From contig CAZECM010000018.1 in assembly GCA_964510785.1 (NCBI GenBank), forward strand, positions 1 to 50,238: a stretch of DNA of 50,238 bases. Direction: 5' to 3'. The notes below the pieces were generated by a model. The model saw only the letters and a program-made list of their open reading frames with translations. It had not been told where the DNA came from and did not search any database. The position numbers and the translations under genes were made by a program. This DNA is from JAAYZM01 sp964510785. GTDB lineage: Bacteria; Actinomycetota; Actinomycetes; Actinomycetales; Cellulomonadaceae. This document shows positions 16,580-25,635 of this stretch, one piece after another; positions within the stretch are counted from its first letter, which is position 1, and every line of letters starts with the position of its first letter.

Positions 16580-18574
16580 CTAGGGGTGGATGGGGCGGGA
16601 GTGGGCGTCGGGGATGCCGGACTTCCGCAGGAAGTAGGTGTTGACCTGGTCGCGCCACTCGCGCGCGGAGCGGAGCTGTTCGGCGAGGCGCTCGCGCACG
16701 CGGGCGTCGACGTCGGCGGGGACTCGGCCGGACAGCGCCCGCTCCCACGCCGCGGCGCGGGCCGTGACCTCCTCGACGCCCGCGAAGCGTGTGTCGTAGA
16801 CGTGCTGGATCACGCTGACCCCGGAGTGCAGCACGTGGGTGTACGGCACGTGGTGGAAGAACAGCAGCAGCTCGTCGGGGCACGTCTCGAGCGACTCGTA
16901 GCGAGAGCGCCACGGCTCGGGGTACTGGCCCGCGAAGCCCGTTCCGGTCGCGACCGTGCGGTCCACGCCGATCCCGTCGCGGTCCGCGAAGTGGTACGTG
17001 CCCCACGGTGAGTACTCGTAGCCGTCCACCGAGGGGCCGTAGTGCGAGCCGGGCGTCACCATGAAGCAGACACCGAGCGGCGCGGTGTACTTCTCGTACG
17101 TGAGCCAGGAGCCGGCCATGACGGCGCGGAGACCGGCCCGGAGAGCGTCGTCGTCGGACACGCCGGAACCGGAACCTGAGCCCGGCCCGCCGAAGGTGAG
17201 CGTGCCCCACTCGTCGAGCACCGCGAGCGGGTCGAGGCTCGCGTCCCACGCGAGGCGGCCGAAGGCATAGAGGTTGGCCTGCGCGAGGGGGTGGCCCGTC
17301 CAGAACTCGTCGTCACCCACGTTGGACACGGCCGCGATTCCGCCGCGCCGCCCGCCGTCGGCCCGGCCGGCGGCGATCCCCGCGAGGTCCGTCCCGCCGT
17401 CGCCCCACGGCCGGAAGCCGAGCAGCTCGCCCCACTGCTCGCCGAGGTAGTACACGTGCTCCTGGTGTCCCGTGTACTCCTGGGTGACCTGCAGCTCGAC
17501 GGCGAGCCGCGTGCGGGGCATCGCCGCGAGCACGGGGGAGACGGCCTCGCGCACCTGGAAGTCGAGCGGGCCGTACTTGACCTGCACCACCACGTTGTCG
17601 TCGAACCGCCCGTCGAGCGGGGTGAAGTGGTCGAAGGCGGCGCGCGCCCGGTCCGTCGAGCGGTCGCGCCAGTCCTGGTGGTGGTCGTAGACGAAGGCCC
17701 GCCAGAACACCGTCCCGCCGTGGGGCGCGAGCGCCCGGGCGAGCACGTTCGCGCCGTCGGCGTGGTCGCGACCGTACGCGAACGGCCCGGGCTGGCCCTC
17801 CGAGTCGGCCTTGACGACGAACCCGCCGAAGTCGGGGATGCGCGCGTACACGTCGCTCGCGGCCCGCGCCCACCACGCCGCGACGCCCGGGTCGAGCGGG
17901 TCGGCCGTGTCGAGCCCGCCGAGCCGCACGGGCGAGGCGAAGCTCACGGAGAGGTAGGTGCGGATGCCGTGCGCGCGGAAGATCGCCGCGAGGTCCACCA
18001 CGTCCCCGAGCCGCTCGGTGAGCAGCACGGCCGCCGAGCCGACGTTGACGTTGTTGACCGAGACGGCGTTGACGCCGATCGAGCCGAGCAGCCGTGCGTA
18101 GGCCTCGATGCGCTCGCGGTCGGGGTTCGGTGCGCCATCCACCCAGAAGATCGACCCGCCCGCGTAGCCTCGCTCGACCTGGCCCATCGCGGGGTGGACG
18201 TGCAGGTTGTCCCAGTGGTTCAGCATGCGGATCGACTGCGCGGGGGAGTGCCGCTCGGTCTCGAGCTCCCTGGTGAACGCACGGCGCCCGCGTCGGATCA
18301 CTTCGTGCAGCCCGTACAGCAACCCGTTCGGCCCGCCCGCGAGCACGGTCGTGACACCGCCCGCCCTGGTGAGCGTGAAGTCCTCCGCGCCGAGGGGACC
18401 GTCGTCGGACAGCACGAGGCTTGCTTCGGGGACCTCGACGAACTGTGCGCCCGAGCGCTCGAGCTCTCGGCGCACCGTCTCCGTGACGGGCCCGGGCAGG
18501 GCCGAGATGGCGACGCGCTGCGTGCCGAGCGGCGCGAGGGTGGCGTCGGGCAACCACGCGGGATGCGGGCTCAC
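16580..18574 (-). CDS. aguA: GH67 alpha-glucuronidase
   Basis: 664 residues from a GTG that overlaps the ManD stop (GTGA). GH67 removes (4-O-methyl-)glucuronic acid from the end of aldouronic acids. The catalytic acid Glu259 lies in KADSEGQPGP, and the paired carboxylates of the inverting mechanism are Asp338 in YGPLDFQVRE and Glu366 in LQVTQEYTG. Other family motifs are LNHWDN (118-123) and SVNNVN (172-177). Length matches the intracellular family and there is no signal peptide. It is the second gene of an operon with manD, which links glucuronate release to its breakdown. Confidence 0.95.
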   Translation of the reverse strand: MSPHPAWLPDATLAPLGTQRVAISALPGPVTETVRRELERSGAQFVEVPEASLVLSDDGPLGAEDFTLTRAGGVTTVLAGGPNGLLYGLHEVIRRGRRAFTRELETERHSPAQSIRMLNHWDNLHVHPAMGQVERGYAGGSIFWVDGAPNPDRERIEAYARLLGSIGVNAVSVNNVNVGSAAVLLTERLGDVVDLAAIFRAHGIRTYLSVSFASPVRLGGLDTADPLDPGVAAWWARAASDVYARIPDFGGFVVKADSEGQPGPFAYGRDHADGANVLARALAPHGGTVFWRAFVYDHHQDWRDRSTDRARAAFDHFTPLDGRFDDNVVVQVKYGPLDFQVREAVSPVLAAMPRTRLAVELQVTQEYTGHQEHVYYLGEQWGELLGFRPWGDGGTDLAGIAAGRADGGRRGGIAAVSNVGDDEFWTGHPLAQANLYAFGRLAWDASLDPLAVLDEWGTLTFGGPGSGSGSGVSDDDALRAGLRAVMAGSWLTYEKYTAPLGVCFMVTPGSHYGPSVDGYEYSPWGTYHFADRDGIGVDRTVATGTGFAGQYPEPWRSRYESLETCPDELLLFFHHVPYTHVLHSGVSVIQHVYDTRFAGVEEVTARAAAWERALSGRVPADVDARVRERLAEQLRSAREWRDQVNTYFLRKSGIPDAHSRPIHP

Positions 18575-19806
18575 CAGTCGTGCACCGTCCCGTCCTTGAG
18601 CCGGTTCACCGGCAGGTAGGCCTGCTCGTAGGGGTAGCGCGCCGCGACCTCGTCGACGTACTCGACCCCGAGCCCCGGCTCGTCGCCCGGGTGCAGGTAG
18701 CCGTCGGAGAACGTGAACGAGGTCCGGAACGCCTCGAGCGACGTCGCCGAGTGCTTCATGTACTCCTGGATCCCGAAGTTGTGGATCGCGAGCGCGAGGT
18801 GCAGCGCGGCGGCCTGGCCCACGGGGGAGATGTCGGTCGCGCCGTGCATGCCGGAGCGCACCTGGTACATCGCCGCGTAGTCGAGGATGCGCCGCAGCGA
18901 CGTGATGCCGCCGGCGTGCACCACGGAGGAGCGCACGAAGTCGATGAGCTGTTCGCGCACGAGCGTCTGGTAGTCCCACACCGAGCTGAGCACCTCGCCG
19001 ATCGCGAGCGGGGTGGTGGTGTGCTGGCGCACGAGCCGCAGCGACTCCTGGTTGTCCGCGGGGGTGCAGTCCTCGAGCCAGAACAGGTCGAACGGTTCGA
19101 GGCTCTTGCCGAGCCGCGCCGCCTCGATCGGGGTGAGGCGGTGGTGCGCGTCGTGCAGCAGGGGGAGCTCGGGGCCGAACTCGTGGCGCACCGCCTCGAC
19201 CACGCCGGGTACGTGTCGCAGGTAGGCACGCGAGTCCCAGTCCTCCACGGAAGGCGCTGCGCCGCGGCCCGCGGGTTCGTAGTCGTAGACCCCCGACGAC
19301 GTCGTCGTCGTGGGCACGCCGTACACCTTGGCGAGCCCGGGAACCGCCGTCTGGACCCGCACAGCACGGAAGCCCTCGTCGAGGCTCGCCCGCACGGAGT
19401 CGAGCAGCGCGGGCACGTCGTGGCCCGTCGCGTGGGCGTAGGCGAGCAGGCCGTCCCGCGAGGCGCCACCGAGCAGCTGGTAGAGCGGCAGCCCGGCGAT
19501 GCGCGCCTTGATGTCCCACAGCGCGACGTCCACGGCGGCGATCGCGGTCATCGTCACGGGGCCGCGGCGCCAGTACGCACCCCGGTAGAGCAGCTGCCAC
19601 GTGTCCTCGATGCGGTGGGCGTCGCGCCCCACGAGCATGGGAGCGACGTGGTCCTCGAGGTAGGAGGCGACGGCGAGCTCGCGGCCGTTGAGCGTCGCGT
19701 CACCGAGGCCGACGACGCCGTCCTCCGTGGTGATGCGCAGCGTCACGAAGGTGCGCCCCGGGCTCGCGACGAGCACCTCGATCCGGCGGATCCGCGAACC
19801 GCTCAC
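18571..19806 (-). CDS. manD: D-mannonate dehydratase, enolase superfamily (ManD/RspA type)
   Basis: 411 residues from GTG 19806, preceded by GGAGG. It converts D-mannonate to 2-keto-3-deoxygluconate. Mg2+ ligands are Asp219 (in LLHDAHH), Glu245 (WLEDC) and Glu271 (AIGEV). Arg150, Tyr162 and His221 fall at the spacing of the known catalytic Arg, Tyr and His of ManD. The C-terminus DGTVHDW is typical. Some family members act on other acid sugars or have little activity, but this residue set and the GH67 partner fit true mannonate dehydratase. A possible promoter on the minus strand has TTGCCA inside the LacI palindrome, a 16-base gap, then TAGGCT. Confidence 0.9.
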   Translation of the reverse strand: MSGSRIRRIEVLVASPGRTFVTLRITTEDGVVGLGDATLNGRELAVASYLEDHVAPMLVGRDAHRIEDTWQLLYRGAYWRRGPVTMTAIAAVDVALWDIKARIAGLPLYQLLGGASRDGLLAYAHATGHDVPALLDSVRASLDEGFRAVRVQTAVPGLAKVYGVPTTTTSSGVYDYEPAGRGAAPSVEDWDSRAYLRHVPGVVEAVRHEFGPELPLLHDAHHRLTPIEAARLGKSLEPFDLFWLEDCTPADNQESLRLVRQHTTTPLAIGEVLSSVWDYQTLVREQLIDFVRSSVVHAGGITSLRRILDYAAMYQVRSGMHGATDISPVGQAAALHLALAIHNFGIQEYMKHSATSLEAFRTSFTFSDGYLHPGDEPGLGVEYVDEVAARYPYEQAYLPVNRLKDGTVHDW

Positions 19807-19872
19807 GTCGTGAACCTCCGATCAACGCTGGTCAGTGGCTTGCTGGATCTGAGCCTAGTGAGCGGTGGTAGT

Positions 19873-19890
19873 CTGGCAAACGTTTGCCAG
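19873..19890. promoter_or_regulatory. Perfect 18-base LacI-type operator between manD and lacI
   Basis: CTGGCAAACGTTTGCCAG is a perfect palindrome with the central CG typical of LacI-family operators. On the minus strand its TTGCCA could be the -35 box of manD-aguA (-10 TAGGCT at 19857-19852). Two more TTGCC half-sites follow at 19894 and 19903. It lies about 72 bases before the LacI start, so it can control both directions. Confidence 0.8.
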
Positions 19891-19962
19891 ATATTGCCAA
19901 AGTTGCCGGTGTGCGCGATGGTGGCGCCACGTCGGTTTGGCCCCGGATCAAGGGAGATCGCG

Positions 19963-20994
19963 GTGAAGCGGGAGCGGGCAGTCACGTTGCGCGACGTCGC
20001 CGAGCGCTCCGGTGTTGCCATCTCCACCGCGTCCCGGGCACTCTCTCGGCCGGGACGCGTGAGTCCGGCCACCACGGAGCGGGTGCGAGCGGCGGCCCGC
20101 GAGCTCGGTTACACCCCCACGATGTCGGGGCGGGCGCTGCGCCTCGGACGCACCGGGATGGTCGCCCTCCTCGTGCCGGACGTGACGAACCAGTTCTTCA
20201 TGGGCGTGGTGCGCGGGACGCAGGCGCGGCTCCGCGCGGGCGAGTACATGCACGTGCTCGTCGACACCGAGGAGTCCGTCGAGGCGGAGGAGCGCGCCCT
20301 GCGCACGCTGCGCACCTCCGTGGACGGTTTCGTGCTCGCCTCCCCGCGGCTCGACGAGGCGAGGCTCTCGTCCTGGGCCAGGCGGGTGCCGCTCGTCACG
20401 CTCAACCGCACCACGCCGCGTCCCGCCGTCGTCGTCGACACCCCGGGCGGGGTGGTCCAGGCGCTCGAGCACCTCGCGAGCCTCGGGCACCGCCGGGTCG
20501 CGTACGCGGGCGGCCCGCGGACGTCGTGGTCGGACGCCCACCGGCGTGCCGCGCTCCGGGCCGCGTCGCGCAAGTTCCGGGTCGAGGTCGTGGGGCTCGG
20601 GCCCTACCCGCCCCAGCGCAGCTCGGGTGCCGCGGCCGCGGATGCCGTGATCGCGAGCGGGGTGACGGCGGTGCTCGCCTTCAACGACCTCATCGCCTTC
20701 GGCATCCTCGACCGGTTCCGGGAGCGCGGCGTCGACGTGCCCGGTGACATCAGCGTCGTGGGCTGTGACGACGTGTTCGGCGCCGACCTCGTGCGACCCA
20801 CCCTCACCACGATCCACAGCCCGAACGAGCGGGCCGGCTTCCACGCGGCCGACCTGCTGCTGACCCGGCTCGACCCGATGCACGACGACGCCGAGCTCTC
20901 GAGCGTGCTGCTCCCCACGCACCTCGTGCCACGTGGCTCGAGCGGACCCGCCCCGGCGCGGGCACGCAGGTCCACGGCCACCGCGTCGCTCTGA
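19963..20994 (+). CDS. LacI-family regulator, divergent from manD-aguA
   Basis: 343 residues from GTG 19963, chosen because AGGGAGA sits about 7 bases before it and the helix-turn-helix (TLRDVAERSGVAISTASRAL) starts within the first 10 residues. An upstream ATG at 19918 has no ribosome site. The effector domain shows the usual VALLVPDVTNQFF, GHRRVAYAGG and DISVVGCDDV. The perfect palindrome between this gene and manD is its likely operator, so it probably represses manD-aguA and itself. Its effector is probably glucuronate, mannonate or an aldouronate (inference). Confidence 0.9.
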   Translation: MKRERAVTLRDVAERSGVAISTASRALSRPGRVSPATTERVRAAARELGYTPTMSGRALRLGRTGMVALLVPDVTNQFFMGVVRGTQARLRAGEYMHVLVDTEESVEAEERALRTLRTSVDGFVLASPRLDEARLSSWARRVPLVTLNRTTPRPAVVVDTPGGVVQALEHLASLGHRRVAYAGGPRTSWSDAHRRAALRAASRKFRVEVVGLGPYPPQRSSGAAAADAVIASGVTAVLAFNDLIAFGILDRFRERGVDVPGDISVVGCDDVFGADLVRPTLTTIHSPNERAGFHAADLLLTRLDPMHDDAELSSVLLPTHLVPRGSSGPAPARARRSTATASL

Positions 20995-21048
20995 CGCTGA
21001 CTCGCGGGTCGTGCCACGAAGGCCTGCCTGAGACAGTGTGCAACGAAC

Positions 21049-21134
21049 GGCAAACCCTGGCAATGTCACGGTTCCCTCACTTTTGGCCTGTGACCTGCGG
21101 AGATGTTTGCCTGAGTGGTGCCCGTTTGCCAAAC
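21049..21134. promoter_or_regulatory. Cluster of GTTTGCC half-sites upstream of second lacI
   Basis: GGCAAAC occurs at 21049-21055, CTGGCAA at 21057-21063, GTTTGCC at 21105-21111 and again at 21124-21130, the last inside GTTTGCCAAAC (21124-21134). These are the same half-sites as the perfect palindrome at 19873-19890. They lie just upstream of a TTGACA box at 21148. Confidence 0.6.
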
Positions 21135-21147
21135 CACTGAGACATGA

Positions 21148-21177
21148 TTGACAGCCTCGTGCACGGCTTGCAACCTT
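21148..21177 (+). promoter_or_regulatory. Possible promoter of the second lacI
   Basis: A consensus TTGACA (21148-21153) is followed 18 bases later by AACCTT (21172-21177), a weak -10 box. It lies 14 bases after the last GTTTGCC operator half-site and about 55 bases before the start codon. Confidence 0.4.
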
Positions 21178-21231
21178 GTGGTCCGGATCACAGCGGTCCG
21201 AATCGCTCGATCACCAACGGGGGTGGCAGGC

Positions 21232-22272
21232 ATGGCAGTGAGCGCTCGTGAGGTCGCCCAGCGCGCCGGCGTCTCGGCGTCGACCGTGTCCCGCTCGTTG
21301 TCCCGGCCCGAGTCCGTCGCCCCCCGCACGCGGGACCGCGTCGTGGCCGCTGCTCGCGACCTGGGGTACCGCACGTCGGCCCTCGAGGCCCCGCCCGGCT
21401 ACGTCCCCGTGCGCACCCACACGCTCGGCCTCGTGGTCCCCGACCTCGAGAACCCGTTCTTCGCCTCGGTGACCAAAGGCGTGCAGAAGCGCGCGGAGCT
21501 CAGCGGCTGCTCGGTGCTCATCGCGGACTCCGACGAGGAGGCGTCGCAAGAGTCGACCCTCGTGCGGACGATGGCCCCCCACGTCGACGGCATCATCCTC
21601 TGCTCGCCGCGTGCCGAGGAGGACGAGATCCTCGAGCTCGCGCGGACGACGCGGGTCGTGCTCGTCAACCGGCGCGTCGACGGCGTGCCGGCCGTGACCG
21701 TCGACAACCGCGACGGCGTCCGCCAGGCCATCGACCACCTGCGGGCGCTCGGTCACCGGCGCATCGCCTATGTCGGAGGGCCCCGGGAGTCCTGGTCCAA
21801 CGACGAACGGCTCCTCGCGGTGCGGGAGGTGGCGGAAGAGCACGGGGCGGTCGACATCGTCGAGCTCGGGCACTTCCGTCCCTTCGTCTCCGGGGGGATC
21901 GCCGCCACCGACCTCGCCCTCGCGAGCGGCGCCACCGCCGTCCTCGCCTACAACGACCTGCTCGCGCTCGGCGTGCTCGAGCGTGCCCGGCAACGGGGGG
22001 TGCGCGTGCCCGACGACCTGTCCGTCATCGGCATCGACAACGTCCCCGTCGCCGCGATGACGTCCCCGTCCCTGACGAGCGTGGAGATCCCGCGCCAGGC
22101 CAGCGGGCGGGCCGGGGTCGAGCTGCTCCTCGGGCTCCTGCGCGGTGAGGCCGTCACGGTCTCGTCCCGGGACCTCGCCGTGCAGCTCGTCGTCCGCGAC
22201 TCGACCGGCCCTCCGGACGTGCTCGCCTCGCCGGAGTTCAGGGTTCCCCCGACCGGGGGCTCGCCCCTCTGA
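21232..22272 (+). CDS. LacI-family regulator upstream of the ABC importer
   Basis: 346 residues from ATG 21232; the frame is open further upstream but the helix-turn-helix (AREVAQRAGVSASTVSRSL) begins right after this ATG. The effector domain contains LGLVVPDLENPFFASV, GHRRIAYVGGPRESWSN and DLSVIGIDNVP. It resembles the other LacI proteins here (shared GG-R-SWS motif), suggesting local duplication. It lies 59 bases before the solute-binding-protein gene in the same direction and probably controls that importer operon. Confidence 0.9.
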   Translation: MAVSAREVAQRAGVSASTVSRSLSRPESVAPRTRDRVVAAARDLGYRTSALEAPPGYVPVRTHTLGLVVPDLENPFFASVTKGVQKRAELSGCSVLIADSDEEASQESTLVRTMAPHVDGIILCSPRAEEDEILELARTTRVVLVNRRVDGVPAVTVDNRDGVRQAIDHLRALGHRRIAYVGGPRESWSNDERLLAVREVAEEHGAVDIVELGHFRPFVSGGIAATDLALASGATAVLAYNDLLALGVLERARQRGVRVPDDLSVIGIDNVPVAAMTSPSLTSVEIPRQASGRAGVELLLGLLRGEAVTVSSRDLAVQLVVRDSTGPPDVLASPEFRVPPTGGSPL

Positions 22273-22290
22273 GTGCACGACCCGCTTCAT

Positions 22291-22310
22291 CCCGGACGGA
22301 GCTGTCCGGG
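22291..22310 (+). promoter_or_regulatory. Small hairpin between lacI and the importer operon
   Basis: CCCGGAC (22291-22297) and GTCCGGG (22304-22310) form a 7-pair stem with a 6-base loop, 21 bases before the next start codon. It could trim or stabilise the mRNA so that the binding protein is made in excess over the regulator, or be a weak terminator. Confidence 0.4.
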
Positions 22311-22331
22311 TCAGCCAGAGAAGAGGAACAC

Positions 22332-23576
22332 ATGCGCACCACCAAGCACCTTCCCCTGATGGCGGGCCTTGCCGCCGTCGGGCTCGTCCTGTCGGCGTGC
22401 AGCGCGCCGGCCGCACCCGAGACCGGGGACGGCACCACGACCTCGAGCGAGCCCGCCGCCGCGGCGGGCGAGGTACCCGACACGCCGTCGGCGCTCGTCA
22501 CGCTCAACATCCTCGACGTCGCCGGCAACCAGAAGCTCACCGGGCCCATGGTCGACGCGTTCGTCGCGGCCCACCCCGAGATCATCTCCGCGGTCACGTG
22601 GGAGAGCGCGGGCTCGCCGGACCTCGTGGGCACCATCAAGCCGCAGGTCGACTCCGGGAACCTGTCGATCGACCTCGTCACGACCGGCAACGACGGCCTC
22701 TCGGCCGGCATCGGCGAGGGGTTGTGGCTCCCGATCGTCGCGGACTTCGGCGACCGCCTGAGCAACATGGACAACTACATCGAGCCCGCCGCCGCGATGC
22801 AGGGCCTCGCCGGGGACTTCGGCGTCGTCACGACCTACTACCCCTCGGGCCCGCTGCTGCAGTACGACCCTGGCGTCGTCACCGACGTGCCATCGACACC
22901 CGAGGAGCTCCTCGCGTGGGCGCAGGCCAATCCCGGCAAGTTCGGCTACGCGCGCCCCGCGAACTCCGGCCCCGGCCGTACGTTCCTCATGGGCCTGCCC
23001 TACATGCTCGGTGACACCGACCCCTCCGACCCCGAGAACGGCTGGGACAAGACGTGGGCCTACCTCAAGGAGCTGGGCCAGACGATCGACACGTACCCGA
23101 CCGGCACGGGCCAGGTCATCTCGAACGTCGCGGACGGCACGTGGAGCCTCATCCCCACGACGACGGGCTGGGACATCGAGCCCCGCGCGATCGGCAACGA
23201 GCCGACGCACATCGAGGCCGCCGCGTTCGACGACTTCACGTGGGTCACCGACGCGCACTACGCCGTCATCCCGCAGGGGCAGTCGCCCGACAAGGTCTCG
23301 GCGATCCTCAACCTCCTGCAGTTCGTCCTCACCCCCGAGATCAACGCGATGGCCTACGACCACGGGTACTTCTACCCCGGTCCGTCCATCGAGGGTGCGA
23401 CGCTCGACCTCGCCCCCCAGGAGAGCCAGGACGTCATCGCCGAGTTCGGCCGTGACTGGTACGACGCGCTGATCGACTCCAAGCCGAAGGCCACTCCGCT
23501 CACCCCGGAGAAGATGGTCCAGGCGTTCGACATCTGGGACCGCGAGATCGGCTCCGGCAAGTACGAGGCCTCCTGA
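22332..23576 (+). CDS. Extracellular solute-binding lipoprotein of a PotD/iron-type ABC importer
   Basis: 414 residues, ATG with AGAGGAA upstream. The signal peptide ends in the lipobox LSAC with Cys23, followed by a Pro/Ala/Thr-rich linker. The mature protein is a type-2 periplasmic binding protein of solute-binding family 1 (FVAAHPEIISAVTWES, VDSGNLSIDLVTTGNDGL). It is the first gene of a four-gene importer operon (binding protein, ATPase, two permeases). The ligand is not evident. The ATPase and permeases are of the polyamine/iron/phosphonate type, but LacI control and the sugar-acid neighbourhood suggest an organic acid or sugar derivative. Confidence 0.87.
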   Translation: MRTTKHLPLMAGLAAVGLVLSACSAPAAPETGDGTTTSSEPAAAAGEVPDTPSALVTLNILDVAGNQKLTGPMVDAFVAAHPEIISAVTWESAGSPDLVGTIKPQVDSGNLSIDLVTTGNDGLSAGIGEGLWLPIVADFGDRLSNMDNYIEPAAAMQGLAGDFGVVTTYYPSGPLLQYDPGVVTDVPSTPEELLAWAQANPGKFGYARPANSGPGRTFLMGLPYMLGDTDPSDPENGWDKTWAYLKELGQTIDTYPTGTGQVISNVADGTWSLIPTTTGWDIEPRAIGNEPTHIEAAAFDDFTWVTDAHYAVIPQGQSPDKVSAILNLLQFVLTPEINAMAYDHGYFYPGPSIEGATLDLAPQESQDVIAEFGRDWYDALIDSKPKATPLTPEKMVQAFDIWDREIGSGKYEAS

Positions 23577-23578
23577 CC

Positions 23579-24718
23579 ATGGCCAGCACCGCCAGCACGT
23601 TCTCCCAGCTCGAGCTCCGCGGGGTTGGTCGGAGCTTCGGTGGGCGTGACGCGCTGGTGGACCTCGACCTGACGGTCCGGGCGGGCGAGTTCATCGCCCT
23701 GCTCGGGCCGTCGGGCTGCGGGAAGTCCACCGCGCTCAACTGCCTCGCCGGCCTCCTGCCCCTCACCCACGGGCAGATCCTCGTCGACGGCAAGCGCGTC
23801 GACACCGTCGCCGCCGAGCAGCGCGACTTCGGCATGGTCTTCCAGAACTACGCCCTCTTCCCGCACCTGTCCGTCGAGAAGAACATCGCGTTCGGCCTGC
23901 AGATGCGCAGGGTCCCGAAGGCGGATATCAAGCGGCGCGTCGCCGAGGCGATCGCGCTCGTCAAGCTCGAGGAGCACGCGAAGAAGCTCCCTGGTCAGCT
24001 CTCCGGGGGCCAGCAGCAGCGCGTGGCGATCGCCCGTGCCGTCGTCGTCGAACCCCGGCTCGTGCTCATGGACGAGCCGCTCTCGAACCTCGACGCGAAG
24101 CTGCGCCTCGAGATGCGCACGGAGATCCGACGCCTGCACCAGTCGCTCGGGCTCACCACGATCTACGTCACGCACGACCAGGAGGAGGCCCTCTCGATGG
24201 CCGACCGCCTCGTGGTGCTGCGCGAGGGTCGCGTCCAGCAGATCGGCACGCCCGAGGAGCTGCACAGCCAGCCCGTCAACTGGCACGTCGCCGACTTCAT
24301 GGGCTACCGCAACCTCGTCGACCTCACGGTCGAAGGGGTCGACGCCGACGGCGTCACGGTCGGGGCCGACGGCGTCACCGTGCGCGGGACGGCCGCCGAG
24401 AACGTTCGGGTCGGCGACGCGGTGCGGGTCGCGATCCGGCCCGAGGACCTCGTGGTGGTCTCGCCGGCCAACCCCGTGCGCGGCGGCAACGACCTCGCCG
24501 GCACCGTGGCCGTGGTCGAGTACCACGGGCGCGAGTTCGCGGTCAGCGTCCACACCGAGCGGGGCACCGTGCTGCACGTGCGCTCCGACCACGCACCCCA
24601 GGTCGGTTCGAGCGTGCGGATGACGGCCGACCCCTCCCGGGTGCTCGTCTACTCCTCCGACCTCGACGCACCGCCGTCGTCGGTCGAGGAGGCCGAGCTC
24701 GACGAGGTGCGGGGATGA
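23579..24718 (+). CDS. ABC transporter ATP-binding protein (PotA/FbpC type)
   Basis: 379 residues starting 2 bases after the binding-protein stop. It has Walker A GPSGCGKST (43-51), the signature LSGGQQQRVAIARA, Walker B LVLMDEP followed by LSNLDAKLR, and the switch histidine in YVTHDQEEA. The C-terminal 130 residues form a TOBE-type regulatory domain (VRVAIRPEDLVVV). It powers import by the two permeases that follow and overlaps the next gene by 4 bases. Confidence 0.92.
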   Translation: MASTASTFSQLELRGVGRSFGGRDALVDLDLTVRAGEFIALLGPSGCGKSTALNCLAGLLPLTHGQILVDGKRVDTVAAEQRDFGMVFQNYALFPHLSVEKNIAFGLQMRRVPKADIKRRVAEAIALVKLEEHAKKLPGQLSGGQQQRVAIARAVVVEPRLVLMDEPLSNLDAKLRLEMRTEIRRLHQSLGLTTIYVTHDQEEALSMADRLVVLREGRVQQIGTPEELHSQPVNWHVADFMGYRNLVDLTVEGVDADGVTVGADGVTVRGTAAENVRVGDAVRVAIRPEDLVVVSPANPVRGGNDLAGTVAVVEYHGREFAVSVHTERGTVLHVRSDHAPQVGSSVRMTADPSRVLVYSSDLDAPPSSVEEAELDEVRG

Positions 24719-25635
24719 GCACCGCCGGCGCCACGAAGAGCACCGCGAGCCTGCGCCACCGCCTCGCCGAGCGAGGGATCGACGTGTCCCTGCTCATGCT
24801 CGTGCCGGCGATCGTGTTCACGCTCGCGCTGTTCGTCTACCCGTTCTCCTACGGCATCGGGCTCACGTTCCAGCCGACCCCGGCCATCCAGGACCAGTGG
24901 GGCGGGGGCGTCCTCGCGAACTACCGGGCGTTCTTCGGCGACGCGTTCATCTTCGACTCGATCTGGATCACGATGCGGCTCGCGCTGCCCGTCGCGCTGT
25001 TCAACGTGCTCGCCTCGATCCCCGTCGCGTTCAAGCTGCGCCACCGCTTCCGGGGCAAGAAGCTGCTCACGACCCTCCTCGTGCTGCCCATCACGCTCGG
25101 GACCGTGCTGACGGCCCAGGGCCTGCTGATCTTCGCGGGGCGCCAGGGCTGGCTCAACAACTTCCTCATCGAGATCGGGCTCATCACCGAGCCTCTCAAG
25201 CTCGTCAACAACTACTGGGGCGTCGTCTTCTCGCTCGTCATCTCGGGCTTCCCGTTCGCGTTCCTGCTGATCTCCTCCTACCTGTCCGGCATCGACCCGT
25301 CGATCGACGCGGCGGCCCGGACGATGGGGGCGGGCTGGTTCCAGCGGTTCCGGCGGATCATCCTGCCGCTGCTCGCCCCGGGCCTCGCAACCACGTTCAT
25401 CCTCACGTTCGTGCTCGCGTTCTCGGTGTTCCCCTCCGCGCGCCTCGTCGGCGACGCGATGGGGGAGACGCGCGTCATGGCGCTCATGGCCTACCGGGCC
25501 TTCGGGGAGCAGAACGACTACCCCATGGCGTCGACGATCGCGATCATCATGGGCGTCGTCGAGCTGCTCGTCGTCGCCGTGGTCCTGCTGTGGAGATCGT
25601 TCCTGTACAAGGGATCAACCGGAGGTAAGGGCTGA
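24715..25635 (+). CDS. ABC transporter permease (PotB-like)
   Basis: 306 residues, ATGA overlap with the ATPase gene. About six membrane segments start with LLMLVPAIVFTLALFVYPFSYGIGL. The ATPase-docking loop includes DAAARTMGAGWFQRFRRIILPLL, the permease EAA-type motif. It is one of the two different permeases of this importer; the substrate is unknown as for the binding protein. Confidence 0.9.
   Translation: MSTAGATKSTASLRHRLAERGIDVSLLMLVPAIVFTLALFVYPFSYGIGLTFQPTPAIQDQWGGGVLANYRAFFGDAFIFDSIWITMRLALPVALFNVLASIPVAFKLRHRFRGKKLLTTLLVLPITLGTVLTAQGLLIFAGRQGWLNNFLIEIGLITEPLKLVNNYWGVVFSLVISGFPFAFLLISSYLSGIDPSIDAAARTMGAGWFQRFRRIILPLLAPGLATTFILTFVLAFSVFPSARLVGDAMGETRVMALMAYRAFGEQNDYPMASTIAIIMGVVELLVVAVVLLWRSFLYKGSTGGKG

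Noticed and set aside
16580..19600. A fused protein joining GH67 with an upstream frame across manD
   Set aside because: The upstream part is an Arg/Pro-rich shadow of manD. GTG 18574 overlaps the manD stop and begins a normal-length GH67 protein.
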